Shown here piece by piece: positions 1 through 11,693 of a stretch of 64,000 nucleotides of DNA. The translations under genes were made by a program, and so were the position numbers. This DNA comes from Deltaproteobacteria bacterium (lineage in GTDB: Bacteria > Myxococcota_A > UBA9042 > PHBI01): NCBI GenBank assembly GCA_020632715.1, contig JACKFA010000001.1, positions 124,001 through 188,000 of the forward strand, written 5' to 3'. Below the pieces are notes generated by a model. It had not been told where the DNA came from and did no database searches. It saw only the letters and a list, made by a program, of their open reading frames with translations. How positions within the stretch are numbered: the stretch's first letter is position 1; each line of letters starts with the position of its first letter.

Positions 1-620
1 AAGTCCGCGACGATCTCCGTCCCCGGCCCGCCGAGCGCCCTCACGCGCGTGAGCGTGTCGGCGACCGTCTCGCGCTGGAGGTACATCGTCACCCCCTCCC
101 ACACGAAGAGCGCCCGCTCCCCCGCGCGGAAGCCGGCGCCCACGAGCTTCTCGTCGAACGCCTCGCGCTCGAAGTCCACCGGCACGAAGACCTGCCCCAC
201 CGCCGCGTCGAGCCCCGTCCGCGCCGCGACGCGCCGCTTCCGCTCCTGCGTCGGCGCGAAGTCGAGCTCGTAGTGCGGCCGCCCCGCCCGCTCCACCTCG
301 AAGCGCCACGCGCGCGTGTCGTAGCCGGCCCCGAGGAGCACGGTCTGCCCGACGCCCGCGGCCAGCGCGTCCGCGAGGACGTCGTCCATCGTGCGGTGGC
401 GCGCGACCACGAACGCCGTCATCGCGTCCATCGCCGCCGAGAGCGTCGCGACGCGCCGCCACGGCGCGGCGAGCGGCCCCGCGAGCCAGCGCCGCACGAG
501 CGGCCTCAGGAAGCGCTCGGCGAGCGGGTCGTCGAGGATCTGGTCGGCCCCGCCGCGCAGGTGCTCCCAGGCGCGGAAGAAGCAGACGATCTCGGCGGTG
601 AGGCTCGGGCCCCGCGGCAT
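1..620 (-). CDS. SAM-dependent methyltransferase of the leucine carboxyl methyltransferase type (3' end cut by window)
   Basis: About 206 N-terminal residues are present; the gene continues past the left edge. Seen: the SAM-binding loop LLGAGYDTRAW (residues 95-105), the following ELDFAPTQERKR stretch and the LFVWEGVTMYL motif (171-181). This order is typical of the family of putative SAM methyltransferases related to leucine carboxyl methyltransferase (TIGR00027 type), which in bacteria mostly act on small molecules of unknown identity. The ATG at 620 is preceded by GGGAGG at a good distance, which supports this start. It lies 73 bp downstream of the IgGFc-like lipoprotein gene on the same strand. 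The family is clear. The substrate cannot be told from the sequence. Confidence 0.85.
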   Translation of the reverse strand, partial: MPRGPSLTAEIVCFFRAWEHLRGGADQILDDPLAERFLRPLVRRWLAGPLAAPWRRVATLSAAMDAMTAFVVARHRTMDDVLADALAAGVGQTVLLGAGYDTRAWRFEVERAGRPHYELDFAPTQERKRRVAARTGLDAAVGQVFVPVDFEREAFDEKLVGAGFRAGERALFVWEGVTMYLQRETVADTLTRVRALGGPGTEIVAD

Positions 621-693
621 GGTCCCTCCCAGGAGAGCGAGGCGGGCGCGGCGTCCTCGCGCCCTCCCCGCCCCGGCGTCTCGGCGCGCGCTG

Positions 694-2838
694 CTAGAGA
701 TCGGTGAGGTTGAGCCCCGCCGGGTAGCCGTACGAGACGTCGCGGTCGTAGCCGTACACGATGACGCCGACCTTGCCGGGCGACGACGTGACGCGGTGCA
801 CGCCGTCCGTCACCTTCAGCCGCGCCACGCGCCAGCTCGACTGCGGCACCGCGATGAAGTTCCCGTCGCCGAGGGTCGTGTTGTCGAACACGACGGTCGT
901 CCCGGTGGGCGCGACGATGTTGATGTAGTCGTCGTTGTACTTGTTCGGCGTCAGGAAGACGTAGCTGTCGCGGAACTGCTCGATGGGCGGCATCAGGATG
1001 AGCGCCGGGTCGCCGACCGCCGTGCAGCGGCAGTCGCCGAGCCCGAAGCAGGTGCAGACGTGCCCGGACTGGCACGACGGCGCCGCCGTCGAGCAGGTCG
1101 CGCCCGCGCAGACACTCTGCCCGAAGCTCACGGGCGTGCAGGTGTAGCCAGGCGCGCAGAGCCCGTCGAGCGTGCAGTCGCGGTAGGCCGGCGGGTCGAC
1201 GATCTCGCTCGAGCTCGCGAGGAGCTGCGACACCATGATCGGCTTCGTCGCGGTGATGACGAAGTCCTGTGTGGTCGCGAGCTCCATGAAGCCGCCGCGC
1301 CCGAGCGTCTGCGACGGCGCCACCGCCGGCGTGAACGTGACCACCGTGTCCGGCTCGCTCGCGACGACCCGCCAGTAGTCCTTCTCCTTCTGCCGCGGGT
1401 ACGACTTCGTCGCGACGTACGTCGACCCCCACGTCTTCGTCGGGAACATCTGCTGCTCGAGGTGGTCCGCGCAGCACACCTCCCCGCTCACCGCGGCCTC
1501 GTGCCCCGCGAACACCGCCACGGGCTTCGTCGCCGTGATGATGGTCCCCGTGAGGTCGCCGCCCTCCTGGTCCGACTTGATGTTCAGCACCTGGTAGGGC
1601 TCGAGCGCGTAGGTGTAGCTCTGCCCGGCGACCATCGTCTGCATGTTCGCGCCCGCCTGGGTCTTACAGGTCGGCGTCACGGTGACGTCGGTGTGCGCCC
1701 CCGACGCGACGACCGAGATCTCGCCGCGGTACGGGAGCGTCGTGTTGTTCTCGCCGCCCCCGAGGAGCTCGAAGCGGCTCACGACCACGTACTCCGCGCC
1801 GAAGGTGTTCGCCGGCAGGAGGAGCGAGGCGTCGTTCGAGAAGACGTCGACGTTGTCGAGGGGGTTGAACTGGTAGGCGATGATGGGCGACGTCGACTCG
1901 ACGCGGTACGCCGTCCAGAAGATGCCGGCCGCGCCCATGTTCCGCTGCGGGAGCGAGATGATCTCGAGCCCGCCCGGCGCCACGTCGCGCCGCGCGACCT
2001 CCGCCGACGGGTCGGTCGCGTTGTCCTTCTTGCTCACCGTCACCGTCGCCGAGCGGTCCGACGGGTTCGACACGATGATGGCGAAGGGCCCGTTCTGCGC
2101 GGCGTAGTGGTTGTCGAGGTCGATGGCCCAGTAGTCGCAGCCGCTGTTCGACTGCCCCTTGATGTCCGAGACGCAGGGCGACACGCACGATCCCGAGAGG
2201 CACGCGAGGCCCGCCGCCGAGCAGTCCTCGAGGAGCGTCCACACGCCGTCGTCGTTGCACACCTCGGAGCGCGACGCCTCGCCGCAGCGGCGCGTCCCCG
2301 GGTAGCACCCGAGGCACTTGCCGTCGATGCACTGCTGGTCGCCCTGGCAGAGCAGCACCGGGTCGTAGCCGCTCCCGTCGCCACGGCACTGCTGCACCGT
2401 CTGCCCGTTGCAGACGCGCTCGTTCGCGGCGCACCCCTGGCAGTGGCCGTCGGCGCAGGCCCCCGAGCACGCGAACGTGTCCCAGTCGTCGCCCGCCGCG
2501 TTGCAGGTGAGCTGGATGTTGCCGCTGCTGCACATCGTCTCGCCCGGCGAGCACGTCGCCGACACGCAGGTCCCGTTGGTGCAGCGCCCCGAGCCGCAGT
2601 CGCCGTCGAGGAGGCACGCGACGCAGATCCCCGTGGGCGTGCACTTCGGCGTGGCCGTCGGGCACTGGGCGTCGCTCGTGCAGGCGGGCGTCGTGACCGT
2701 GTCCGCGTCGCTGCCGCCGCCGACGGAGTCGCCGAACTGCACGCCGCCCGTGTCCGTCGGCGCCGTGAAGCCGCCCCCGCTGCCGCCGGGCGACGAGCAG
2801 GCGATGAGCAGGAGCCCGAGGCATGCGAGCGACTTCAT
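694..2838 (-). CDS. IgGFc-binding-like surface lipoprotein with Cys-rich N-terminal region
   Basis: 714 residues from the ATG at 2838, which gives a lipoprotein signal (MKSLACLGLLLIACSS) with Cys after LLIA. An in-frame extension upstream adds 27 arginine-rich residues and is unlikely. After a short Gly/Asp linker comes a Cys-rich region of about 170 residues with repeated CxxDxxC-like patterns. The rest resembles the IgGFc-binding N-terminal domain family: beta-rich, with motifs such as PIIAYQFNPLD, LLLPANTFG and KPVAVFAGHEA. A second Cys-rich insert of about 50 residues interrupts the C-terminal half. In myxobacteria these proteins are surface-exposed; binding to immunoglobulin is a name inherited from a mammalian mucin-like protein and is not implied here. 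The ligand is unknown. Confidence 0.8.
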   Translation of the reverse strand: MKSLACLGLLLIACSSPGGSGGGFTAPTDTGGVQFGDSVGGGSDADTVTTPACTSDAQCPTATPKCTPTGICVACLLDGDCGSGRCTNGTCVSATCSPGETMCSSGNIQLTCNAAGDDWDTFACSGACADGHCQGCAANERVCNGQTVQQCRGDGSGYDPVLLCQGDQQCIDGKCLGCYPGTRRCGEASRSEVCNDDGVWTLLEDCSAAGLACLSGSCVSPCVSDIKGQSNSGCDYWAIDLDNHYAAQNGPFAIIVSNPSDRSATVTVSKKDNATDPSAEVARRDVAPGGLEIISLPQRNMGAAGIFWTAYRVESTSPIIAYQFNPLDNVDVFSNDASLLLPANTFGAEYVVVSRFELLGGGENNTTLPYRGEISVVASGAHTDVTVTPTCKTQAGANMQTMVAGQSYTYALEPYQVLNIKSDQEGGDLTGTIITATKPVAVFAGHEAAVSGEVCCADHLEQQMFPTKTWGSTYVATKSYPRQKEKDYWRVVASEPDTVVTFTPAVAPSQTLGRGGFMELATTQDFVITATKPIMVSQLLASSSEIVDPPAYRDCTLDGLCAPGYTCTPVSFGQSVCAGATCSTAAPSCQSGHVCTCFGLGDCRCTAVGDPALILMPPIEQFRDSYVFLTPNKYNDDYINIVAPTGTTVVFDNTTLGDGNFIAVPQSSWRVARLKVTDGVHRVTSSPGKVGVIVYGYDRDVSYGYPAGLNLTDL

Positions 2839-2989
2839 GAGGTGACTCCGGGGGAGGGTCGGCCGGCGCTCACGGGGTGCGGGCCCATCGCGGCGCGGCG
2901 GCGCACGACTGTGTAGCATCCTGCGCGCGCTCGCCTCAAGGACGCGATCGTCGCGGCCCCGCCACGCTCGCCGCGCCCCCGCCCCGCGC

Positions 2990-5900
2990 TCAGCGCGACA
3001 GGATCACGTCGTAGAGGCGCTCCATCCCCTTCTGGTCGTCGCGCATCCAGTCGCGGAGCCCGCCCATGATCTCGCCGAAGTCGGCCGCCGTATAAGGCGC
3101 CGTGCTGCCCGGCTCGACGCGCGTCGTGCGCTTCACCGCGTCGCGGATGATCTTGTACGGCGTCCGCCCGACCTCGGGCTCGACGAAGAGGTTCTTCGCC
3201 ATGCTGGTCATGACCGCCTCGGGGTCGAGCGCGCGCATGCGCTTCAGCGTGTCCATGAGGTTGAGCACGTAGCGCTTCTGGGGGTCGAGGATGACCCCGA
3301 GGAAGCGCAGGAGCTGCGTCACCGCGTCGCTCGGGACGTGCATCTGCGCCACGAGCGACAGCACCTGCAGGTTCGCCGCGAAGAGGTCCGTGTCGGCGCT
3401 CGGCGGCTCCTCGGCGAGCATCGCCTGCAGGAGCTCGTCGACGAACGCGCGGTGCGCGGGCGTGTCGCGGATCTTCGCCATCGCGTCGACCGCCGCCCCG
3501 AAGCCGCGGCTCACGAAGAAGTCCTCCGCGTCCTGGTCGAAGGTCGCGATGCTCGCGTCCCAGTCGGGGTCGTCGATGGCGTCGGCCGCCTCGTCGGCGA
3601 GGATCGGCACGAGGGCGATGAGCACGTCGAGCGCGTGCTTGTTCTCGAGCGCCTGCCCGGAGGCGTCGAGGTCGAGGAAGATCCCGAGGAGATCGACCCG
3701 ATCCCACGCCGCCTTCGCCTCGGCGTCCGCGTCCATGGCCGCCGAGATCCGATCGAACGCGTCGACGAGCAGCTGGAGGCGGCTCGGGTGCTCGATGATC
3801 CCGCCGTGCTTGGACTCGATGAAGGTCTGCCCGCCCCGGCGCGCGACGCCCGCGCTCATGTCGAGCATCCAACGCAGGAAGCGGTCGAGCTCGTCGGCGA
3901 CGTTGGTCGTGGCGCCGTCGTCGAGCGTGAAGCTCTCCTGGTCGGCCCACGCCGCGAGCTCGAGGAAGTGCCGGTCGAACTCGGTCTCGTCGACGAGGCG
4001 CACGAAGTACGGCTCGATGCGCCGGAAGCCCGTGCCCTGGCTCGTGAAGCCGCCGTCGGTCGTGCCGGCGACCTCGCTGTAGTGCTCGGCGAGGGTCGAC
4101 AGGAGCGCCACGAAGTCGTCCTGCCGCCCGGCGGCGACGATGTCCTTCACCCACGGCCGCAGCGACGCGAGCCCCTTCGAGGTCTGGAGCGCGAGGAGCG
4201 CCTTCCCGTAGTGGTCCCGCACCTGCTCCCCCTGGTTGCACACGGGGTTGCCGGTCTCGACCTGGTCGTGGTTCATGAAGAGGTTCAGCTGCTCGGCGGA
4301 CGGCGTCAGATCGTCGAACTCGTCCACGAGCTGCACGGCGAGGTCCTCGAGGAAGCTGTTGCCGAGCGCGATGACGGCCTGCCCGGCGATGGCGTTCGTG
4401 TAGAGCTTCGCCATGTCGTTCGTGATCTGGACGTCGTGGATCTCCTGCTGATCGAAGAGCTTCAGGAAGACCGGCGCCTCGCGCGTGTCCCAGAGCAGGT
4501 AGCACGCCTTCTGGAACCAGCTCCGCTGCGCGTCCGTCGTGTCGGGCTGCGACCACGGCGTCGGCCCCTGGAAGTGGAGGTTGTCGACGTGGAGCGAGGT
4601 CGTGAGCGTCCCCATGTCGCTCGGGAAGTCCATGTCCGTGTAGCGCATCTGGGTCGCGAGGGCGCTGAAGAGCGCCTGGTTCTCGGGGGTGCGCGCGGCG
4701 GCGATCATGCTCCGCAGGAGGCCGTGCGACGCGAGCGACGCGAGCGCCGGGTGGAGGTCCTCGAAGAGCGCGTTCCCGGGCGTGAGCGAGGGCGCGCCCT
4801 CGAAGATCTTCCGCGCCTTCGCGAAGTCGAGGGTGAGCTGCCGGAAGAGGAGCGGCTTCGCCTCGACGAGGTGCTGCAGCGTCCGGACGAGCGGCACGAG
4901 GCGCGGGTAGCGGCGGAGCTCGTTCACGACGTGCAGGAGGTCGAGGAGCGGGGCGTCCTCGACGTAGAAGCCGGGGTAAGGCCCGTCGAGGTCGTCGCGC
5001 TGCACGCGCCCGCCGAGGAGCGCCTCGAAGGCCGTGAAGAGGTCGTAGGGGACGCCGTCCGCGGCGAGCTTGCGCCCGTCGCGCATCAGGTAGGCGACGA
5101 CCGTCTGGCGGAGGTTGAAGTAGTCGTACGGGATGAAGTTGTCGACGAGCGGCCGCCCGATGGCGTCGCGCTCCTCACCGGCGGTCGAGCGGCCTGCGAA
5201 CGTCGGCAGATCGATCGGCACCCCGAGGTCGTCGACCGGGCGCCCGAGGTCGTCCACGTCGACCTGGCCGTCCCCGTCGCCGTCGACGAAGGGGGCCGGG
5301 AAGTCGCCGGTCGGGAGGCGCCGCACGACCGGCGCGCCGCGGCCGTCGAAGCGCGCCGTCAGCGCGATCGGGCCGATGGGCTCGTCGGTGACCTCGATGT
5401 TCACGGCGAGGAGGCGCTGGAGGAGCGAGGGCTCGCTCGAGTCGCTCGGGGCCTTGTCCTCGAGGGTCGGGAGCTCGCGGTGGAGGTAGGTGAAGAGGCG
5501 CGTGAGCTCCGGCTCGAGGTCGAGCGTGAGGGCGATGGCGCGGTCCGCGAGGGCGATCGGGTGGCGGACGACCGCGCCGAGGAGGTGCTCCACGGCGTCG
5601 GGCGTGGCGGCCGGCGCGCCGTCGAGCTCGGCCATGACGGTGAGGTTGCGCGGGTCGGCGACGAACGCGTCGAGGATGTCGGCCACGTCGCGCGTCATGC
5701 GCGGCATGTCGCCGGCGGTGCCGTCCGGGCGCGGATCGTAGAGCGGGAGGAACGCCTCGAGCACGGGCAGCATCTCGTCCTCGACGGGCGCCTCCGCGAC
5801 CGTGTTGAGCGCCCAGACGAGGTCGTCGCGCGTCTGCGCGAACGCGGCGGCCTTGGCCTCCCCCTCGGCCTGGGTCCCGGACCACAGGAACTCGTTGTGG

Positions 5901-6034
5901 AGCATCCCGTAGGCCTCGGTCCCGAAGTCGCCGTATTGCCGCGGCTCCTTCTCGGGGAAGTCCTGCGTGCACGCGGCGAGCGCGCACGTGGCGGCGGGGA
6001 TCGCGAGGATGGCGGCGAACGCTGTGTTCTTCAT
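2990..6034 (-). CDS. Large lipoprotein of unknown function (1014 residues)
   Basis: Starts MKNTAFAAILAIPAATCALAAC, a clear lipoprotein signal with LAAC lipobox, so the mature protein is membrane-anchored. The remainder is a long, mostly helical, Asp/Leu-rich sequence without recognisable catalytic motifs. A stretch near residue 245 (DGDGDGQVDVDDLGR) looks like a single calcium-binding EF-hand or TSP3-like loop. No family is recognised. Codon use and GC content match the neighbours, so it looks like a native gene. It lies between the IgGFc-like lipoprotein and a FadL-type porin, all on the minus strand, with gaps of 151 and 112 bp. A shared role at the outer membrane is possible but is inference only. 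Confidence 0.75.
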   Translation of the reverse strand: MKNTAFAAILAIPAATCALAACTQDFPEKEPRQYGDFGTEAYGMLHNEFLWSGTQAEGEAKAAAFAQTRDDLVWALNTVAEAPVEDEMLPVLEAFLPLYDPRPDGTAGDMPRMTRDVADILDAFVADPRNLTVMAELDGAPAATPDAVEHLLGAVVRHPIALADRAIALTLDLEPELTRLFTYLHRELPTLEDKAPSDSSEPSLLQRLLAVNIEVTDEPIGPIALTARFDGRGAPVVRRLPTGDFPAPFVDGDGDGQVDVDDLGRPVDDLGVPIDLPTFAGRSTAGEERDAIGRPLVDNFIPYDYFNLRQTVVAYLMRDGRKLAADGVPYDLFTAFEALLGGRVQRDDLDGPYPGFYVEDAPLLDLLHVVNELRRYPRLVPLVRTLQHLVEAKPLLFRQLTLDFAKARKIFEGAPSLTPGNALFEDLHPALASLASHGLLRSMIAAARTPENQALFSALATQMRYTDMDFPSDMGTLTTSLHVDNLHFQGPTPWSQPDTTDAQRSWFQKACYLLWDTREAPVFLKLFDQQEIHDVQITNDMAKLYTNAIAGQAVIALGNSFLEDLAVQLVDEFDDLTPSAEQLNLFMNHDQVETGNPVCNQGEQVRDHYGKALLALQTSKGLASLRPWVKDIVAAGRQDDFVALLSTLAEHYSEVAGTTDGGFTSQGTGFRRIEPYFVRLVDETEFDRHFLELAAWADQESFTLDDGATTNVADELDRFLRWMLDMSAGVARRGGQTFIESKHGGIIEHPSRLQLLVDAFDRISAAMDADAEAKAAWDRVDLLGIFLDLDASGQALENKHALDVLIALVPILADEAADAIDDPDWDASIATFDQDAEDFFVSRGFGAAVDAMAKIRDTPAHRAFVDELLQAMLAEEPPSADTDLFAANLQVLSLVAQMHVPSDAVTQLLRFLGVILDPQKRYVLNLMDTLKRMRALDPEAVMTSMAKNLFVEPEVGRTPYKIIRDAVKRTTRVEPGSTAPYTAADFGEIMGGLRDWMRDDQKGMERLYDVILSR

Positions 6035-6146
6035 GGCGGCACGCGTGACGGCCGAGCGGGGCCCGGGCTTGCTCGTGGACGAGTCTCGAGAGTCTATCGG
6101 GGCGCGCAGGTCGATGCGACGGCGCGGTCGCCTGCGCGCGTGGGTC

Positions 6147-7562
6147 TCAGAAACCGGCGCTGAGCGCGGTCGAGACCATGAAGTAGCTGCCTTCGTAGGT
6201 GCCGTTCCCGACGACGTGCGGGCCGGCCTCGCCGTACGGCGCGGCGTCCTCGTCGTAGAGCGGGTTCACCTGGTACTTCTCCGAGTCGGTGACGGTGCGC
6301 TCGAAGAGCTTCACGTAGGCGAGCGCCAGGTCGATCTCGACCGCGCCGAGGTCGAGCGTGGCGCCGAGCGTGCCGCCGGCCTTGTCGTTGTCGAAGACGA
6401 GCACGCTCATGAAGCGGTCCTTGATGGGCGACTTCTCGTAGAAGGCGCCGGCGCGCAGCGTGACGACGGGGGCGAGGCGGACGAAGCCGCCGAGGCGGAG
6501 CGAGAAGGAGTCGTCGTGCTCGAGGCGGATGTCGAAGGGGCGCACGCGGTACGAGCCGATCCCGGGGACGTTGTCGAACTGGACGCCGCCGTCCCCCGGC
6601 GCGACGACGATGCCGTCCATGACGCTCCACATCTCGTAGACCGCGGCGAGCTCGGCGGACCAGAGGTCGCCGTCGTGGACGCGCACGCCGAGGCGGAACA
6701 TCGGCGGGAAGTCGAGCGAGACCTTCATCGCGTCGCCGGTGACGGTGACGTCCTTGAAGTAGTAGTTCGACGGCGTGCGGGTCTCGACCGTGCCCGTGGC
6801 CTCGACGCTGACCGGGAGCTGCACCGAGAGGCCGATGTCGAGGGCCGGCACGGGGGTGACGAGGAGGCCGAAGTTCGCGCTCGGGGAGAAGACGTCCTTC
6901 ACCTTCACCTCGGCGAGCGTGTCCATGTCCTGCGCCTCGGCCCAGCCGAAGGCGCCCGGGTAGGAGGAGATCTGGAGCCGCTGGGTGATGTCGGTGAAGA
7001 CCCACTGGAGGCCGACGCCGACGGCGAACTCATCGCTCACGCGCCACGCGACGGAGGCCTGGATGAAGAGCTCGAGGGCGTTGAGGTTGATGAGCGAGTA
7101 GCGCTGCGGCCCGTCCTCGGGCCACTCGTTGGTGCCGGCGTAGGGGCCGTACGCGCCGAGGGCGAAGACGAAGTCGTCGAGGCCGAAGTGGGTCGCGACG
7201 CCGAGGGAGGGATCGACGAAGGGCGGGCCTTCGTTCTCGACGGTCGGGAAGCCGCTCGCGTAGGCGGGGTCCTTGCGGGTGACCTCGGGATCATCCTGCC
7301 GATCGAAGGATCGGCTCGCGAAGATGAGGCCCACGTCGAGGTAGAGGTTCAGATCGTCCGACAGGCGCGTCAGGGCGGCCGGGTTCAGCCACTGCGCGTT
7401 CATGTCGTCGGCGCCGGCGATGAAGGCGCCGCCCATCGAGAGCGCGCGGGCGCCGCGCTCGGGGACGTAGAAGCCAGCGGCGTGAGCGGCCGGGGCGAGC
7501 CCGGACAGCGCGCCGAGCGCCGCGCAGGTGACGAGGATGTGACGGAACATGCGGCGCACCAT
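6147..7562 (-). CDS. FadL/OMPP1/TodX-type outer-membrane transport protein
   Basis: 471 residues. After the signal peptide (cleavage probably after APAAHA) the mature N-terminus AGFYVPERGARALSMGGAFIAGADD is the typical FadL-family start, followed by WLNPAAL, the conserved NPA motif of these long-chain fatty-acid and hydrophobic-compound channels. The rest has alternating beta-strand character and ends in ALSAGF with a C-terminal Phe, as expected for a BamA substrate barrel. The start is uncertain: ATG at 7562 or 7550 both leave a complete signal peptide, and a TTG further upstream (7586) is also open, but none has a strong ribosome site. The substrate is not predictable. Confidence 0.85.
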   Translation of the reverse strand: MVRRMFRHILVTCAALGALSGLAPAAHAAGFYVPERGARALSMGGAFIAGADDMNAQWLNPAALTRLSDDLNLYLDVGLIFASRSFDRQDDPEVTRKDPAYASGFPTVENEGPPFVDPSLGVATHFGLDDFVFALGAYGPYAGTNEWPEDGPQRYSLINLNALELFIQASVAWRVSDEFAVGVGLQWVFTDITQRLQISSYPGAFGWAEAQDMDTLAEVKVKDVFSPSANFGLLVTPVPALDIGLSVQLPVSVEATGTVETRTPSNYYFKDVTVTGDAMKVSLDFPPMFRLGVRVHDGDLWSAELAAVYEMWSVMDGIVVAPGDGGVQFDNVPGIGSYRVRPFDIRLEHDDSFSLRLGGFVRLAPVVTLRAGAFYEKSPIKDRFMSVLVFDNDKAGGTLGATLDLGAVEIDLALAYVKLFERTVTDSEKYQVNPLYDEDAAPYGEAGPHVVGNGTYEGSYFMVSTALSAGF

Positions 7563-7610
7563 GCCGAATCCGCGCCGCGCGGGCAATCGAATCGAGCCGG
7601 TGATGAAATC

Positions 7611-7629
7611 CGGGGCCCCCGAGGCCCCG
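7611..7629 (-). terminator. Hairpin after the sigma-factor gene
   Basis: Perfect 7-bp arms CGGGGCC / GGCCCCG with a 5-nt loop lie 5 bp past the sigma-factor stop. On the minus strand they are followed by GATTTCATC. The T run is weak, so this is only a candidate intrinsic terminator. Confidence 0.45.
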
Positions 7630-7633
7630 ATCG

Positions 7634-8806
7634 CTACCGCAAGGCTTCCACGATCACCTCGTTGCCGAGGCGCTTCTTCAGGAAGTCCTTGAGACGGCTC
7701 CGGATCCGCACCTCGAGCTGCCGGACGCGCTCCTTCGAGACGCCGAACTGGTCGCCGAGGTCCTCGAGGCGCACCGGGTCCTCCGACTGGAGGCGCTGAT
7801 CCCAGATCGCCATGTCGCGCTCGTCGAGCGTGTCGCGGAACTCGTTGAACGCCTGCTCGAGGATGTCCTGGAGCTCGCCGCTCCCGACCCCCTCCTCGGG
7901 GTCCGCGATCTGCTGGTCGGCGAGCACGTCACCGCGGGTGCGGCCGTCCTCGTCGCCGTGGACGGGCACGTCGAGGCTCACCGGGCGCTGATCGAGGATC
8001 GGCGAGAGCTCGAGGACGTCCTCCTCGCGGACGCCCACGCGCTCGGCGATCCGCTTCGCGGCGGGCTCGACGCCCTCCGAGATCAGCTGCCGCCGCTCGC
8101 GATCGAGCCGCCAGAAGAGCTTCCGCGCCGCGCGCGAGCCCGCGTGGATGAGGTGCTTGTTCTCCTGGATGAACGCGAGGATCCGCGCCCGGATCCAGAA
8201 GCGCGCGTAGCTCGGGAACGGGATCCCGCGCGACGCGTCGAACTTCCGGATCGCCTCGGCGAGGCCGAGGTTCCCCTCGGCGATGAGGTCCATCACGTCC
8301 GCCCACTGGCGCCGGAACTGGAACGCGATCTTCACGACGAGGCGCAGGTTCGACGCCACGAGCTTCGCCGCCGCGGCGCGCGCCTCCTCGCGGAGCTGCT
8401 CGTCCTCGGCCTCGTGCTGCTGCTGGAAGACCACGGCGAGCTCGGCCTGCTCCTCGATCGGCAGGATCTCGACGCTCTTCAAGCGCGCGAGGTACAGGTT
8501 CAGCGCGTTCAGCGAGTCCGGGATCGCGGCGTTCCGGAGGGTCGGCACGCGCCGGCTCGTCCCGGTCGACGGGGACGCGCTCTCCTCGCCGTCGCCGGCT
8601 GACTCGTCGTCGTCGTCGATGTCGATGTCGAAGCTCTCGTCGTCGTCGTCGCTGAGCTCGAGCCCACCGGCGTCGTCGCCGTCGGAGTCCGTCTCGACCT
8701 CGCCCTCCACGGCGAGATCGTCGCTCGACTCGTCGTCGCCGCCGAGGTCATCCACCTCGGGTTCGACAACCGCCTCGGAATCCTTCTGTTTGTCCTTTCG
8801 CGGCAT
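7634..8806 (-). CDS. Sigma-70 family RNA polymerase sigma factor, RpoH (sigma-32) type
   Basis: 390 residues from the ATG at 8806. Residues 1 to about 95 are very acidic, made of Asp, Glu, Ser and Gly, and are not part of the usual fold. Then come region 1.2 (LNLYLARL), region 2 (VASNLRLVVKIAFQF, DLIAEGNLGLAEAIRKFDASRG, YARFWIRARILAFIQEN), region 3 and region 4.2 (LEDLGDQFGVSKERVRQLE). The absence of region 1.1 and the region 2.4/4 wording fit the heat-shock (RpoH) group rather than the housekeeping factor. It is divergent from clpB with 191 bp between the starts, which is consistent with a heat-shock role. The acidic tail is unusual for RpoH and could be regulatory; that is inference. Confidence 0.85.
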   Translation of the reverse strand: MPRKDKQKDSEAVVEPEVDDLGGDDESSDDLAVEGEVETDSDGDDAGGLELSDDDDESFDIDIDDDDESAGDGEESASPSTGTSRRVPTLRNAAIPDSLNALNLYLARLKSVEILPIEEQAELAVVFQQQHEAEDEQLREEARAAAAKLVASNLRLVVKIAFQFRRQWADVMDLIAEGNLGLAEAIRKFDASRGIPFPSYARFWIRARILAFIQENKHLIHAGSRAARKLFWRLDRERRQLISEGVEPAAKRIAERVGVREEDVLELSPILDQRPVSLDVPVHGDEDGRTRGDVLADQQIADPEEGVGSGELQDILEQAFNEFRDTLDERDMAIWDQRLQSEDPVRLEDLGDQFGVSKERVRQLEVRIRSRLKDFLKKRLGNEVIVEALR

Positions 8807-8997
8807 GCCTTGCCAAGTCTCTCGCGCGTGCTTCCAGTCGGCCACAGACGACGGCGCCACCGAGGCCCCGTCGCTCCGGTGAGCGCGAGGTGTGAGATAC
8901 CCCAGCCCACCGCGAGCGGCAACCACCGGCCGCATCGAGAGCGGAGACCGCTGTCGAGCGCGCCGTCGTGTACTGTCCATCCGAGGAGTTGCCCCCC

Positions 8998-11628
<2,631 letters not shown>

Positions 11629-11665
11629 CGCGGAGCTCTTCGAGCGCTACCGGAGCGCCGCCTGG

Positions 11666-11687
11666 GGCCCCCGTGGCCCCGGGGGCC
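11666..11687. terminator. GC-rich hairpin between convergent genes
   Basis: Perfect 8-bp arms GGCCCCCG / CGGGGGCC with a 6-nt loop lie in the 65-bp gap between the 3' ends of clpB and the beta-propeller gene. There is no T run, so it is a candidate bidirectional stop at best. Confidence 0.4.
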
Positions 11688-11693
11688 GCTGCC

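Noticed and set aside
391..2916. Long plus-strand frame opposite the IgGFc-like gene (and similar ones at 3338-6163, 18486-23663, 49565-50800)
   Set aside because: Arg/Val-rich products typical of the opposite strand in high-GC genes. The minus-strand frames have signal peptides, ribosome sites and known domains.
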